Assembly (NCBI GenBank): GCA_964571135.1
Contig: CAZMZW010000008.1
Location: forward strand, 47,447 to 111,446
DNA: 64,000 nt
Direction: 5' to 3'
Origin: CAZMZW01 sp964571135
GTDB taxonomy: Bacteria; Chloroflexota; Anaerolineae; Anaerolineales; Anaerolineaceae
Both the position numbers and the translations under genes were made by a program. Positions 43,320 through 52,978 of this stretch are shown here, piece after piece. The notes below the pieces were generated by a model, which was not told where the DNA came from, did not search any database, and saw only the letters and a program-made list of their open reading frames with translations. Position 1 is the stretch's first letter, and every line of letters starts with the position of its first letter.

Positions 43320-45551
43320 ATGCCACGACAAATTATTGGACAATCTGTAGCCCGAATTGATGCTGAAAGTAAAGTTAAGGGGGAGGCTCTTTATCCTGGT
43401 GATATAAATCTTCCCAACCAGGCTGTATTGAAAATCCTATTTTCAAGCCGCCCTCATGCCATTGTAGAAAAGATTGATACGACAAGTGCTGAAAAGGTTC
43501 CTGGTGTGATCGATATTTTTACTGCAAAGGATGTGCCTGTCAATGAATATGGTTTGATCATGCCAGATCAACCGGTTCTTTGTGGACCTGGCTCATCCAA
43601 ACCATATGTGGACCGTGTTCGCTTTATTGGTGACCAAATAGCGGTTGTTATTGCAGAAACAGAGGAAATCTCTGTAAAAGCCTGCCAGCTAATTGAGGTT
43701 ACCTATACTGATTTACCAATCGTCACAGATATGCATGAAGCAATGAAAAGTGATGCGATTCTCTTGCAACCCGAAAAGAAAACAAATGTTTTCTGCCACT
43801 ATAAAGTAAAAAAAGGGGATGTTGAAAATGCCTTTAAATCTGCAGAAGTAATCGTTGAAAATGACTATTACACTCCTGCACAGGAACATGCTTACTTGCA
43901 GCCTGAAGCAGGTCTTGGATATATCGATGAAGAGGGCAGGATCACCGTAATTGTTGCGGGTCAATGGGTTCATGAGGATCAAGAACAAATTGCGCATGCA
44001 TTAAACCTTCCAAAAGAAAAAATCAGGGTGATCTATCCTGCCATAGGAGGGGCGTTCGGTGGTCGTGAGGATATGTCTGTACAAATTGTTTTAGCATTGG
44101 CTGCGTATAGATTACAACAGAAGGGAATAAATCGTCCGGTAAAAACTGTCTGGTCACGAGAAGAATCCATCATTGGCCACCATAAGAGACACCCATATCA
44201 TATTCATACCAAGTGGGGGGCAACGAAAGAAGGAAAACTGGTTGCCGCGGAAACACAAATTTATGCAGATGGTGGTGCATATGCTTATACCTCCACTAAA
44301 GTCTTGGGTAACGCAACATTGCTTGTATGCGGTCCTTACGAGATCCCAAACGTAAAAATTGATGCAATGGCCATATATACTAATAATTTACCCAATGGTG
44401 CATTTAGGGGTTTTGGAGGTCCACAGGCGATATTCGCTGCAGAAATGCAAATGAACAAGATTGCAGAGGTTCTAAATATGGATCCGGTTGAAATAAGGGC
44501 GCGGAATTTAATTAAAGAAGGTGTTCCTACGTCGGTTAATACTCCGTTACCCCCCGGAATCAGCATTCAGACCGTTCTGGAAAAAGCCAGTAAAGCCGCT
44601 GGTTGGATTCAGGAAAACAATCAATGGAAGTTTAATCGAAAAATTGCTAAACCCTTAAATAAAAACATTAAGAGAGGAATTGGATTAGCGATTGGTTACA
44701 AGAATATCGGATTTTCTTTTGGAGCACCAGAACAATGCTGGGCAACTATTGAATTGCATGGCAAGAATGAAATTGAAAAAGCGGTTGTGCATCATGCCGG
44801 TGCCGATGTGGGGCAGGGTGCGCACAGTGCTTTTGCGCAGATTGCTGCAAATTCATTAGGATTACCAATGGAGAAGATCGAAATGGTTGTTTCAGATACG
44901 GCAAAGTCAGACAATTCAGGAAGTGCGTCCGCGTCACGAATGACGTTTATGGCAGGTAATTCGATTTTAGGGGCAGCCAAACTTGCCATGGAAAAATGGC
45001 GAAATGAAGAACGACCTTCTATTGCTTCATACCAATATCTCCCACCTCGAACATCACCTTTTGCACCTGAAACGGGTGAATGTATGCCAAATTTTGCATA
45101 TGGGTACGTTGCCGAAACAGCTGAGGTAGAAGTTAATTTATTGACCGGAAAAGTGAAAATCATAAAAGTGATTTGTGCTGATGATGTTGGCAAAGCTATC
45201 AATCCACTTCAAATATTGGGGCAAATTGAAGGCGGCGTTGTACAAGCCAGTGGCTATGCAATTCTGGAAAACTTTGTTCAAAGGGAAGGAAAAGTCCTGA
45301 CAAAAGGATTTTCCACTTATCTCATCCCAACGATCATGGATATTCCGAACACAACTGAATCTATAATTGTGGAAACTGCTGATCCATTGGGACCATTAGG
45401 CGCACGTGGAATGGGCGAAATGCCCTATCTTCCTTTTGTGCCTGCTGTAATTGCGGCAGTGCATGATGCCACCGGAATTTGGTATAACAGTTTTCCACTT
45501 ACTGAAGAAAGAATCCTTAAAGGATTAGGTGAGCTCGAAAATACCCAATAG
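43320..45551 (+). CDS. Xanthine dehydrogenase-type molybdopterin-binding subunit
   Basis: The large subunit of a molybdenum hydroxylase that oxidises heterocycles or aldehydes. The 743 residues contain the usual blocks: VARIDAESKVKGEALYPGDI, QPEAGLGYIDE, GGAFGGREDMSVQ, GAFRGFGGPQAIFAAE and the active-site Glu in GARGMGEMPYLPF near residue 700. The family's first signature GQ is kept. Substrate specificity cannot be read from sequence; SsnA-type aminohydrolase and MocA neighbours suggest purine or related ring compounds. It overlaps the MocA-like gene by 23 bases. Confidence 0.93.
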   Translation: MPRQIIGQSVARIDAESKVKGEALYPGDINLPNQAVLKILFSSRPHAIVEKIDTTSAEKVPGVIDIFTAKDVPVNEYGLIMPDQPVLCGPGSSKPYVDRVRFIGDQIAVVIAETEEISVKACQLIEVTYTDLPIVTDMHEAMKSDAILLQPEKKTNVFCHYKVKKGDVENAFKSAEVIVENDYYTPAQEHAYLQPEAGLGYIDEEGRITVIVAGQWVHEDQEQIAHALNLPKEKIRVIYPAIGGAFGGREDMSVQIVLALAAYRLQQKGINRPVKTVWSREESIIGHHKRHPYHIHTKWGATKEGKLVAAETQIYADGGAYAYTSTKVLGNATLLVCGPYEIPNVKIDAMAIYTNNLPNGAFRGFGGPQAIFAAEMQMNKIAEVLNMDPVEIRARNLIKEGVPTSVNTPLPPGISIQTVLEKASKAAGWIQENNQWKFNRKIAKPLNKNIKRGIGLAIGYKNIGFSFGAPEQCWATIELHGKNEIEKAVVHHAGADVGQGAHSAFAQIAANSLGLPMEKIEMVVSDTAKSDNSGSASASRMTFMAGNSILGAAKLAMEKWRNEERPSIASYQYLPPRTSPFAPETGECMPNFAYGYVAETAEVEVNLLTGKVKIIKVICADDVGKAINPLQILGQIEGGVVQASGYAILENFVQREGKVLTKGFSTYLIPTIMDIPNTTESIIVETADPLGPLGARGMGEMPYLPFVPAVIAAVHDATGIWYNSFPLTEERILKGLGELENTQ

Positions 45552-46131
45552 TAATGTTGCAGGCATAATCATTGCCGCAGGGGAATCGAAGCGGTTGGGA
45601 ACGCCAAAGCAGCTTTTACCCTGGCAAGGGAAAAAGCTGCTTGAATATATTATTCAAACTATCAGTAACTGCAATATCGATCCAATTCATGTGATTCTAG
45701 GTTCCAATTATGAGCAGATTACATCAGTAATTAATTTCCAAGGTGTAAAGATAATCAATAACAAAAATTGGAAGGAAGGAAAAGGTACTTCAATCAGTCT
45801 GGGAATCCGATCATTGCCTGAACAAATCAAAGCTGCTTTTATCTTTATTGGTGACCAACCTTTCCTTAACGCAAATTTGATTGGCGCCCTTCAAGACCTA
45901 TATAAAAATAAAGAAGTTGATATTGTTGCCCCCTTTGTTAATGGAATTCAATCCAATCCCGTTATTTTTAAACAATCAGTTTTTCAAGAATTAATAAAAT
46001 TAAAAGGAGAAGAAGGTGGAAGAGACCTATTTAAGAAATTTCGACTCGAAAAACTAGATTGGGATAATGAAAAAATATTATGGGATATTGATTCACTTGA
46101 GGATTACCAAAAGCTGATTAATTTGGTTTAA
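45529..46131 (+). CDS. MocA-like molybdenum cofactor cytidylyltransferase
   Basis: MocA-type enzymes convert Mo-molybdopterin to the cytosine dinucleotide form needed by xanthine dehydrogenase-type enzymes, releasing pyrophosphate. The 200 residues have the nucleotidyltransferase loop GIIIAAGESKRLGTPKQLLP (12-31), FIGDQPFLNANLI with catalytic Asp and DIDSLEDYQKL at the end. The start is GTG at 45529, inside the large hydroxylase subunit gene and preceded by AGGATT. That 23-base overlap supports a role in maturing the adjacent enzyme. Its 3' end overlaps the DUF2007 gene on the other strand by 14 bases. Confidence 0.87.
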   Translation: MSSKIPNSNVAGIIIAAGESKRLGTPKQLLPWQGKKLLEYIIQTISNCNIDPIHVILGSNYEQITSVINFQGVKIINNKNWKEGKGTSISLGIRSLPEQIKAAFIFIGDQPFLNANLIGALQDLYKNKEVDIVAPFVNGIQSNPVIFKQSVFQELIKLKGEEGGRDLFKKFRLEKLDWDNEKILWDIDSLEDYQKLINLV

Positions 46132-46369
46132 TTTCCAGCTTACCTTCCTGATATGAATCCAATATTTCCTTTGCTTCTACAGCTTTTAGTTTAGAAACAA
46201 ATATTTTTACCTCACCCAAAGGTCCAAAATTCATTCCGTAGGCTATTCCAGCACTCTCTTGAAATAATTGGGCTTTAATGTTAAATGACTCCAATAAACC
46301 GCGGATCATTTCTGCATCCAGCATACCATGCGAAATCCAGACTAATTGATTGACTTCATCATCTTTCAT
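46118..46369 (-). CDS. DUF2007 domain protein
   Basis: A small 83-residue protein of the DUF2007 family (putative signal-transducing proteins), with WISHGMLDAEMIRGLLESFN and a second part VKIFVSKLKAVEAKEIL. No catalytic residues are known for the family. It is 8 bases after the MrfB-like gene and thus appears in the MrfA-MrfB operon. Its 3' end overlaps the MocA-like gene on the opposite strand. Function unknown. Confidence 0.82.
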   Translation of the reverse strand: MKDDEVNQLVWISHGMLDAEMIRGLLESFNIKAQLFQESAGIAYGMNFGPLGEVKIFVSKLKAVEAKEILDSYQEGKLEIKPN

Positions 46370-46377
46370 ATTTGCCT

Positions 46378-47598
46378 CTATTTATCTACCAAGAGTAATT
46401 CTAATCTCTTTATTCTCTTCTGCAATTCCTGTTCGTTTTTTGTTTTTTCCTGGTTGGCTGGGAAAATAGTATCCAGCAAATGTTGAGCATTCATAGCCCA
46501 TTTCATAGCCTCATCATACTTTTTTAGCCCATGTTCATAATATTTAGATATCTGAATAGCTGAGCTAAAATCCCCGTTCTGGAATGCCAAGTCCCAAAAT
46601 TCAAAAGCCATTTCAGGTTGAGAGAGTCTATTACAAATCTGACCATATTTGAAAAGGATTTTTGGTGAAATATCACCTGGCACACCTCTATCGATGGATC
46701 TCTTGTATAATTTCGTTGATTCGTCTAAAAAACCATTGTTTTCAAATAACCTCGCAATGGAAAGTAAGTCAAGTCGATGTAGATCACCATTCGATCCAGG
46801 ATCAGATAACATATCAGAAATATAGTTAAATATAATTGCAAGTGATAAAACATCCATACAGTTATGATAGAAAACACCTTTTAATGGTCGTGCATCTCGA
46901 TTTCTTATAAAATCAAAATATATCTGAGGGACCATCCATCCAGGAACTTCCTCTTCTTCGCGAATAAAATGCAAAATTTCTGTTTCGACATCTCGTAATT
47001 TAATGGCAGGCAATCTCAGCTTCCATAGTTTTCGAGACAAATGTAAAAGATCAAGGTGTTGGAAATGTTTGAACGGAGGTTCTACGCGATTAATCAAAAA
47101 CCTTGTTTTTAATAAAGGGATATCGAATGAACTACCATTATAAGAAACCAGGATTTTGAATTTCTCTAAGATCGAATTTAGCTGAATGATTAATGCAAGT
47201 TCGTTGTTAGGATAATCCAAAAAATATTGCTTTGTTAAAAAACCTGCTTTGGTAAAATAGCCTAAACCTACCATAAATACCATCGTTCCCGTACCCCCAC
47301 TTAATCCAGTTGTCTCGGTATCAATAAAAAGAATGTCTTCAAGAATAGAGGATTTGTTTTCAATTCTTGAAACATCCAATAATTTTGAAAAAGCGACCTC
47401 GCGCTTTAAAGCACCATTCCCGTGCTGATAATCGTAATTGAACGAGCTTTCTACTTCAAATAAATCTCCAAATTGGGTGTGAAGCCATTCTCCTTTGATA
47501 ATTTTATCAATAGGGTATTTATGGTTTACTTTTAATTTCAGATTTTCCTGACCAATTGTTACCCCCAAAGCTTTTAATTTTTCGAATAAGGTCTCCAT
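46378..47598 (-). CDS. MrfB/YprB-like DEDD exonuclease
   Basis: The 406-residue protein has an RNase H-fold 3'-5' exonuclease domain. Acidic catalytic motifs are LFIDTETTGLSGGTGTMVF (about 88-106), ILVSYNGSSFDIPLLKTRF and NCMDVLSLAIIF (about 248-259). A C-terminal TPR-like helical region follows (SIARLFENNGFLDESTKLYK and AFEFWDLAFQNGD). B. subtilis YprB is MrfB, the nuclease partner of helicase MrfA in repair of mitomycin C adducts and crosslinks. Here it directly follows the helicase gene by 9 bases, which supports the same role. Confidence 0.87.
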   Translation of the reverse strand: METLFEKLKALGVTIGQENLKLKVNHKYPIDKIIKGEWLHTQFGDLFEVESSFNYDYQHGNGALKREVAFSKLLDVSRIENKSSILEDILFIDTETTGLSGGTGTMVFMVGLGYFTKAGFLTKQYFLDYPNNELALIIQLNSILEKFKILVSYNGSSFDIPLLKTRFLINRVEPPFKHFQHLDLLHLSRKLWKLRLPAIKLRDVETEILHFIREEEEVPGWMVPQIYFDFIRNRDARPLKGVFYHNCMDVLSLAIIFNYISDMLSDPGSNGDLHRLDLLSIARLFENNGFLDESTKLYKRSIDRGVPGDISPKILFKYGQICNRLSQPEMAFEFWDLAFQNGDFSSAIQISKYYEHGLKKYDEAMKWAMNAQHLLDTIFPANQEKTKNEQELQKRIKRLELLLVDK

Positions 47599-47607
47599 AA
47601 TATCTTC

Positions 47608-50136
47608 TTATTTTTTTAGTAATTGTAAAATCGCCAATGTTGGTTCTTTTCCGCCCACACCATTTTCACCTGCTGGACCAACACATGAAGGGCAGCCATC
47701 AGTACAAGGGCATTGTTCGATAAGTTCATTTGCACTAGAGATCAAATCTGCTTCATGATCAAATAATGATTCAGATAATCCAATACCGCCTGGAAATTGA
47801 TCATAAATAATTACACTGGGCTGCATATCCGCAAATTTCGCCTGAGGATCAGAAAATGCTCCTAAATCTTTTTCGTCGCACATTAATATCATAGGCGCAA
47901 GATGTGAAATGACATAGCCCAACCCGCTCAATCCGGACCGAATTCGCACAGTCTGTTCTGCCCGGCGATGACAATTGGGGCACAGGGTTATTAGATTATC
48001 CAATTGATTGGCTTGTTTTGCATCACTAAAGACTCTAAAAGGAATCTTGTGATGAGCGTGGTGTTCTAAACCGCTTTCTTCCATTCCACAAATTTGACAA
48101 ATATAATGATCTCTTTTTCTTACTAACGTGCGAATATCATTCCAATCGGAGCCATAACTATTTTGATCATTTTTCCACAAATTCTTTTCGCGAAGTTCTT
48201 TTACCAAAGCCGGGGATAAGGTTAACCAATATGCAATTGTGCGCAATTCTGTCGAGGGCAACTCTAATGCTTCACTTCCTATAACCTCGCGTGAGACCCA
48301 ACGTATTTTTTGAAAACCAGTTACTTTTGAAGTAACCAGTATCTCACCCAAACATTTTTGATAATTCGGTTTCTTTTCAAACTTTAATTCATTTATCTTT
48401 TGAATATCAATTTCTTTTTTATGTTCAGTTATGTAATCCACATCGGTGATAGAAAGCTCTGCGACATGATCCACAAAATTGAGCTTATTAACCAAATAGG
48501 ATACACCTTCATGCAAATATATTGCTCCAGGATGCACCATCCAATACGCACTTTCCCGGTCCACTTCTCCAATCGTTTTGCTGGTTTCATTATTCTTAAC
48601 CACCAAAAGGATCGGTTGAGATGATGCGCTCCGGAGGGAAATTTGATTAGCAGGGTAGGAATCTTTCATCCAAAGGAAACGTTTTAACCGCATGTAGGCT
48701 TCTTCAGAATTTACGAGAAATAGTAAATATTGTTTTATTTCAGTCCAAGTGATTGAGCCGAAATCGTCTCCTTCAATAAAGGGCAATTCAAAAAGCGAGC
48801 ATTTTAAATGGGCTAACAAAATCACCGGGTTGTTTGGATTAATCAATGCATTTTCCGGCGATCGTTCCAGTAAATATTCAGGATGTTTAATTATGAACTG
48901 GTCAAGAGGAGTTGAGGAAGCAATCATTAAGGCAATAGATTCACCTTTCATTCTTCCGGCGCGGCCAGACTGCTGCCTGAATGCAGTAACCGTGCCTGGA
49001 TAGCCCATCATGACAATTGCATCCATACTTCCCATATCTATTCCCAATTCCAATGCATTGGTGGATACTACTGCGCGGATAGAGCCATCCCGTAATCCAT
49101 TTTCTATTTGGCGACGTTCTTTGGCCAGATAACCGCTTCGATACCCATGCATTATTTCGGCATTTTGTTCATATTGTGACTGCAGATTTTTCAGGGTTAT
49201 CTCGACCGTCTTCCGGGAACGGGCAAAGAATATCGTTTGGATATGATTTTTCAGCATATCACCAGCGATCGTAACGCTTTCCGAAATTATTCCATTCCTT
49301 AATCCAAGATCATGGTTGATGATAGGCGGATTGTAAAGAATAGTATTTCGCTTTCCATAAGCTGATCCGTCCTTCTCGATCAGAGAAACTGAATCTTCAA
49401 TTAGTTTTTCAGCAAAATCTTTTGCATTTGATATGGTCGCAGAGGTCATTATGAACTGAGGATTTGCTCCATAAAAATTGGTTATTCTTTTTAGACGTCG
49501 AATAATATTTGCCAGATGAGAACCGAACACTCCCCGGTAAATATGAATTTCATCAATGATCACATATTTTAGATTTCTGAAAACATGTTCCCAAATCGTG
49601 TGGTGAGGCAAAATTCCCACATGTAACATATCTGGATTGGTCAGAATAATATTCGCTCGGTTGCGGATTTGATTGCGTTCATTAACTGATGTATCCCCAT
49701 CATAAATGGCAGGAACAATAGGTGATACGAGACTGTCTTTCCCAGTATCAAGCCTTAACTTTGAGTTAAGTTCATGAATTTTTTTAAATTGATCAGAAGT
49801 CAGGGCTTTTGTCGGAAAAAGATAAAGTGCGGTAGTTTCTGAATTTTCAATTATTGCGTTCAATACCGGCAGATTGTAGCAATATGTTTTGCCGCTGGCA
49901 GTGCCAGTTGAGATAATTATATTTTTACCTTGACTTATTAATCGATAAGCTTCATTCTGATGAGAATAAAGTTGTGTAATTCCAGAATTAATTAATGAAT
50001 CCTTTAAAACCTTGCTCAAATTATAGGGAAAGGGCGCCATTTCTGAATCAATCGGCGCTAAAGTTACCCATTTGGTTATATTCTGAGAAAAATCAGATTC
50101 GTGAAGTTTATTGATCAGGTTATTAATATTTGACAT
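47608..50136 (-). CDS. MrfA/YprA-like DEAD-box helicase with DUF1998 and an inserted HNH domain
   Basis: This 842-residue helicase has Walker A ISTGTASGKTYCYNLPVL (about 76-92), motif II VIIDEIHIYRG, motif III TSATISNA and C-terminal helicase block STNALELGIDMGSMDAI and FRQQSGRAGRMKGE. The C-terminal DUF1998 domain has SGLGYVISHLAPMILMCDEK and a four-Cys zinc site, CPCTDGCPSCVGP (about 808-820). B. subtilis MrfA has about 750 residues; here an extra segment at about 670-725 is an HNH module: CQICGMEESGLEHHAHHKIP then NLITLCPNCHRRAE. MrfA-MrfB repair mitomycin C damage. The HNH module is either a structural zinc finger or an added nuclease. Confidence 0.88.
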   Translation of the reverse strand: MSNINNLINKLHESDFSQNITKWVTLAPIDSEMAPFPYNLSKVLKDSLINSGITQLYSHQNEAYRLISQGKNIIISTGTASGKTYCYNLPVLNAIIENSETTALYLFPTKALTSDQFKKIHELNSKLRLDTGKDSLVSPIVPAIYDGDTSVNERNQIRNRANIILTNPDMLHVGILPHHTIWEHVFRNLKYVIIDEIHIYRGVFGSHLANIIRRLKRITNFYGANPQFIMTSATISNAKDFAEKLIEDSVSLIEKDGSAYGKRNTILYNPPIINHDLGLRNGIISESVTIAGDMLKNHIQTIFFARSRKTVEITLKNLQSQYEQNAEIMHGYRSGYLAKERRQIENGLRDGSIRAVVSTNALELGIDMGSMDAIVMMGYPGTVTAFRQQSGRAGRMKGESIALMIASSTPLDQFIIKHPEYLLERSPENALINPNNPVILLAHLKCSLFELPFIEGDDFGSITWTEIKQYLLFLVNSEEAYMRLKRFLWMKDSYPANQISLRSASSQPILLVVKNNETSKTIGEVDRESAYWMVHPGAIYLHEGVSYLVNKLNFVDHVAELSITDVDYITEHKKEIDIQKINELKFEKKPNYQKCLGEILVTSKVTGFQKIRWVSREVIGSEALELPSTELRTIAYWLTLSPALVKELREKNLWKNDQNSYGSDWNDIRTLVRKRDHYICQICGMEESGLEHHAHHKIPFRVFSDAKQANQLDNLITLCPNCHRRAEQTVRIRSGLSGLGYVISHLAPMILMCDEKDLGAFSDPQAKFADMQPSVIIYDQFPGGIGLSESLFDHEADLISSANELIEQCPCTDGCPSCVGPAGENGVGGKEPTLAILQLLKK

Positions 50137-50165
50137 TGACTTGCTTTTTTTGTTATTAATAATAT
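50136..50165 (+). promoter_or_regulatory. Possible promoter of the MFS gene
   Basis: TTGACT (50136-50141), 18-base spacer and TAATAT (50160-50165). The -35 box overlaps the start codon of the divergent MrfA-like gene, so confidence is low. Confidence 0.35.
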
Positions 50166-50227
50166 AAACTTATGCAGTTTCTATTATACGAGGATTAATA
50201 GAACAAATTAACTAACAGGAGAGTTTC

Positions 50228-51535
50228 ATGAAGAATAAAAAAGGATCTCGTTATCGTTGGTTCGTTGTTGCCGTTTTTTTCTTTTTTATGTTACTGCATC
50301 AAAGCGATAAATTATTGATCGGGCCATTAACCCCCGATATCATGAAAGAATTCCAGATCACGAAAACCCAGATGGGGACAGTATTAACAGGTGCTCTTAT
50401 TGTAGGTACAGTTCTTTATCCTGTCTGGGGATACCTATATGATCGTTACTCGCGATCTAAATTACTCGCTTTGGCATCATTAATTTGGGGTTCAACTACC
50501 TGGATCAGTGCTCTAGCCCATACATTCCCTATTTTTCGAATAACACGTGCATCAACGGGAATAGATGATTCTTCTTATCCAGGGTTGTTCAGCCTGATCG
50601 CTGATTATTTTGGCCCAAACATGCGCGGAAAAGTGTATGGATTACTGCAATTGACTCAACCATTAGGGTATCTTATTGGAATGATCCTGGCATTGTTACT
50701 TTCTCCCACAATCGGTTGGCGATCAGTTTTTTTCATAACAGGTTCGCTAGGAATATTATTAACAATAGTTATTTTCTTTGGTGTTAAAGAAATGCCCAGG
50801 GGTAAATCCGAACCTGAATTTGATGAGTTATCTGAAATTGGACAATATAAATTCTCGTGGGCACAGGCCAGGGAAGTATTCAAGAAACGAACCATGTGGT
50901 TTATTTTCCTGCAAGGATTTGTAGGCGTCATTCCATGGAATGTGATCATCTTTTGGTTTTTTACATATCTGGCGGAAGAAAGAGGTTATGACCAGGGTAG
51001 CATCTTGTCGGTGATGGCTCCTGTGATTCTTTTTCTGGCTATCAGTTACTTTATTGGAGGAGCCGCAGGTGATTGGCTCTTCAAAAAAACAAACAAGGGG
51101 CGCATTATTGTTTCCAGCGCGGGAGTGATATTGGGGGCTTTGTTCTTATTCCTGGCAATCCAAACGCCGATCGAATCTAAGACAACTTTTTTTGTTCTTA
51201 TGATCTTTACCGCATTGTTTATGCCTCTTTCCTCTCCTAATGTCATCGCAACTGTATACGATATAACCATGCCTGAAGTGCGTAGTACTGCACAAGCAGT
51301 GGAATACTTTATTGAAAATTTTGGAGCTGCTTTTGCACCATTGATCGCAGGAATAATTGCAGATGCTACTAATTTAAAAACTGCAATTCTAAGCTTGTGC
51401 ATCATATCATGGGTAATTTGCTTTTTCCTGTATTTGGGTGCATTAATTTTTATAAACGGTGATATCAATTCTTTAAGAAAACAGATGGCCGAAAGAGCTG
51501 ATTTCGAAAAGATACATCAACCAATTACAAAGTAA
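50228..51535 (+). CDS. MFS transporter
   Basis: The 435-residue protein has 12 predicted membrane helices and the MFS cytoplasmic loop motif GYLYDRYSRSKLLALASL between helices 2 and 3 (about 68-85). A later FGPNMRGKVYGLLQLTQPLG and KKTNKGRIIV in the second half continue the pattern. It resembles the anion:cation symporter and sphingosine-transporter-like branch of the family, which carry organic anions and lipids. Substrate unknown. It has an AGGAGAG RBS and ends at a strong terminator shared with the lipoprotein gene. Confidence 0.88.
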   Translation: MKNKKGSRYRWFVVAVFFFFMLLHQSDKLLIGPLTPDIMKEFQITKTQMGTVLTGALIVGTVLYPVWGYLYDRYSRSKLLALASLIWGSTTWISALAHTFPIFRITRASTGIDDSSYPGLFSLIADYFGPNMRGKVYGLLQLTQPLGYLIGMILALLLSPTIGWRSVFFITGSLGILLTIVIFFGVKEMPRGKSEPEFDELSEIGQYKFSWAQAREVFKKRTMWFIFLQGFVGVIPWNVIIFWFFTYLAEERGYDQGSILSVMAPVILFLAISYFIGGAAGDWLFKKTNKGRIIVSSAGVILGALFLFLAIQTPIESKTTFFVLMIFTALFMPLSSPNVIATVYDITMPEVRSTAQAVEYFIENFGAAFAPLIAGIIADATNLKTAILSLCIISWVICFFLYLGALIFINGDINSLRKQMAERADFEKIHQPITK

Positions 51536-51560
51536 ATAATCCAGCTTTAACATTAAATTA

Positions 51561-51599
51561 AAACTGGATGAGAATATACATTGCTCATCCAGTTTTTTA
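51561..51599. terminator. Bidirectional rho-independent terminator
   Basis: A perfect 12-bp stem AAACTGGATGAG / CTCATCCAGTTT (51561-51572 and 51584-51595) with an 11-base loop and a T-run on the plus side. It lies between the convergent MFS and lipoprotein genes. Confidence 0.9.
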
Positions 51600-51603
51600 T
51601 TTC

Positions 51604-52956
51604 CTATTTATTGGAAGACCATTGCTGAACTGTATAGTTTACTTCGGAATCAGTAATGTTAATTTTCATGCCTGACGAATTTGGATCGGCTGTAGCAATA
51701 TCATCTTGTATTCCGTTTTGACCACTTAATTGAATTCGATAATTTGAATTTCTGATAAATTCAATTGGACTATAAAGAACATACATCCATTGGTTATTAC
51801 CAAGATTCCATATGGGTAAAGTCTCCATCCAAACAAAAGGGTTTAATTGAAGTAAGACCAGGTTATCCTGCGGGGTATTTGCTGGAACAGTAATTTTAAA
51901 TGTTAGTGCATTCTCGTTCGAATTCTTCCAGGTTGAGATAACATCCTTGATGACAAAATCTGAGGATGGAATGATAATCTTTCTATTTTTCCAAGAAAAG
52001 TCGGAGGAATGTTCTGCATTCCAAAAGCCATCACCCAGGGAATATTTATATTCCAATGGATGACCAGCAGGTAGAGAGATCGTTAGCGAATAAGTGCCAT
52101 CATCCTGATAATCCAGCAAGCGACCCTTTGATCCGGGTGAGGAAATACCCCCTTGTAAATCATTAAATGCATTTCCAAGAGAGTTCAGATCTCCAAATAA
52201 GCGGATAGGTGCTCCAGATAAATTTTCAATCGGCGGAGTTACCTTGAATGTAATATTCACAAGTTGGGCAGGTTTCATTCCAAAATTCGCCGGGGTTACA
52301 GCATTATCTGCGATGATTGCCCTTTGTTGAAAAGGAAGGAATAATCCATCAATGTGGTAAGCAGATAAGTTATGTTCACCAGTAGGTATATTATTAATTA
52401 CATACGATCCATCAGTTCCTGTAAATGTACGCATACCGGCGATAATAACCATTGCATTTGAAACAGGTTCGCTGTTAGATTCATTGAAAATGTAACCCTG
52501 CAGAGTGCCCGACTTACCCGGAAAAAGTGAATCCGACCAACCTGCAATTGAATCATTGACTTCTAATGGACCATTAACAATTACCATTCGATAACGGATT
52601 TGTTTATTTCCACTATCAAATTCAATGGAGGGTGGAGTACCGCCTTTGACGTAACGGTACTTTACCGAAAAACCGATGGTCAAGGGAAGGCGTACAGAAT
52701 AATTTTGCGCATCTATAGGTTGCATTTGATAACGGGTGGGATTAAGACCTAATCCGGTTACTTCATCTAATATCTCAATAAAAAGATCATTCTGTCCAAT
52801 ATTTCCATTTTGAACCGCAACTTTAAATAACACTTCGGCACGTGAATTATTTTGTTGATATTCCTGAGTGCTGAAGGGGTTGAGAGAGCAGGATGTGAAA
52901 AATAAGGCAATTAGAGCACTAAAAATAATGGTGAATATTTTCAATTGACTTTTCAT
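51604..52956 (-). CDS. Lipoprotein with starch-binding-like and carboxypeptidase-regulatory-like domains
   Basis: From ATG 52954-52956 the product has 450 residues; an upstream TTG to 52977 is less likely. A lipoprotein signal ends FFTSC. Four beta domains follow: an N-terminal domain with YSVRLPLTIGFSVKYRYVKG, a carboxypeptidase-regulatory-like domain (LQGYIFNESNSEPVSNAMVI to YVINNIPTGEHNLSAYHIDG), and two domains with the CBM20/starch-binding pattern (VNITFKVTPP, PLEYKYSLGDGFWNAE; then LTFKITVPANTP). No catalytic domain is visible. It probably binds extracellular polysaccharide or acts as a surface adhesin. It follows nusB on the same strand, which seems a chance pairing. Confidence 0.75.
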   Translation of the reverse strand: MKSQLKIFTIIFSALIALFFTSCSLNPFSTQEYQQNNSRAEVLFKVAVQNGNIGQNDLFIEILDEVTGLGLNPTRYQMQPIDAQNYSVRLPLTIGFSVKYRYVKGGTPPSIEFDSGNKQIRYRMVIVNGPLEVNDSIAGWSDSLFPGKSGTLQGYIFNESNSEPVSNAMVIIAGMRTFTGTDGSYVINNIPTGEHNLSAYHIDGLFLPFQQRAIIADNAVTPANFGMKPAQLVNITFKVTPPIENLSGAPIRLFGDLNSLGNAFNDLQGGISSPGSKGRLLDYQDDGTYSLTISLPAGHPLEYKYSLGDGFWNAEHSSDFSWKNRKIIIPSSDFVIKDVISTWKNSNENALTFKITVPANTPQDNLVLLQLNPFVWMETLPIWNLGNNQWMYVLYSPIEFIRNSNYRIQLSGQNGIQDDIATADPNSSGMKINITDSEVNYTVQQWSSNK

Positions 52957-52978
52957 TGAACAGAACTCTCTAAGCAAA

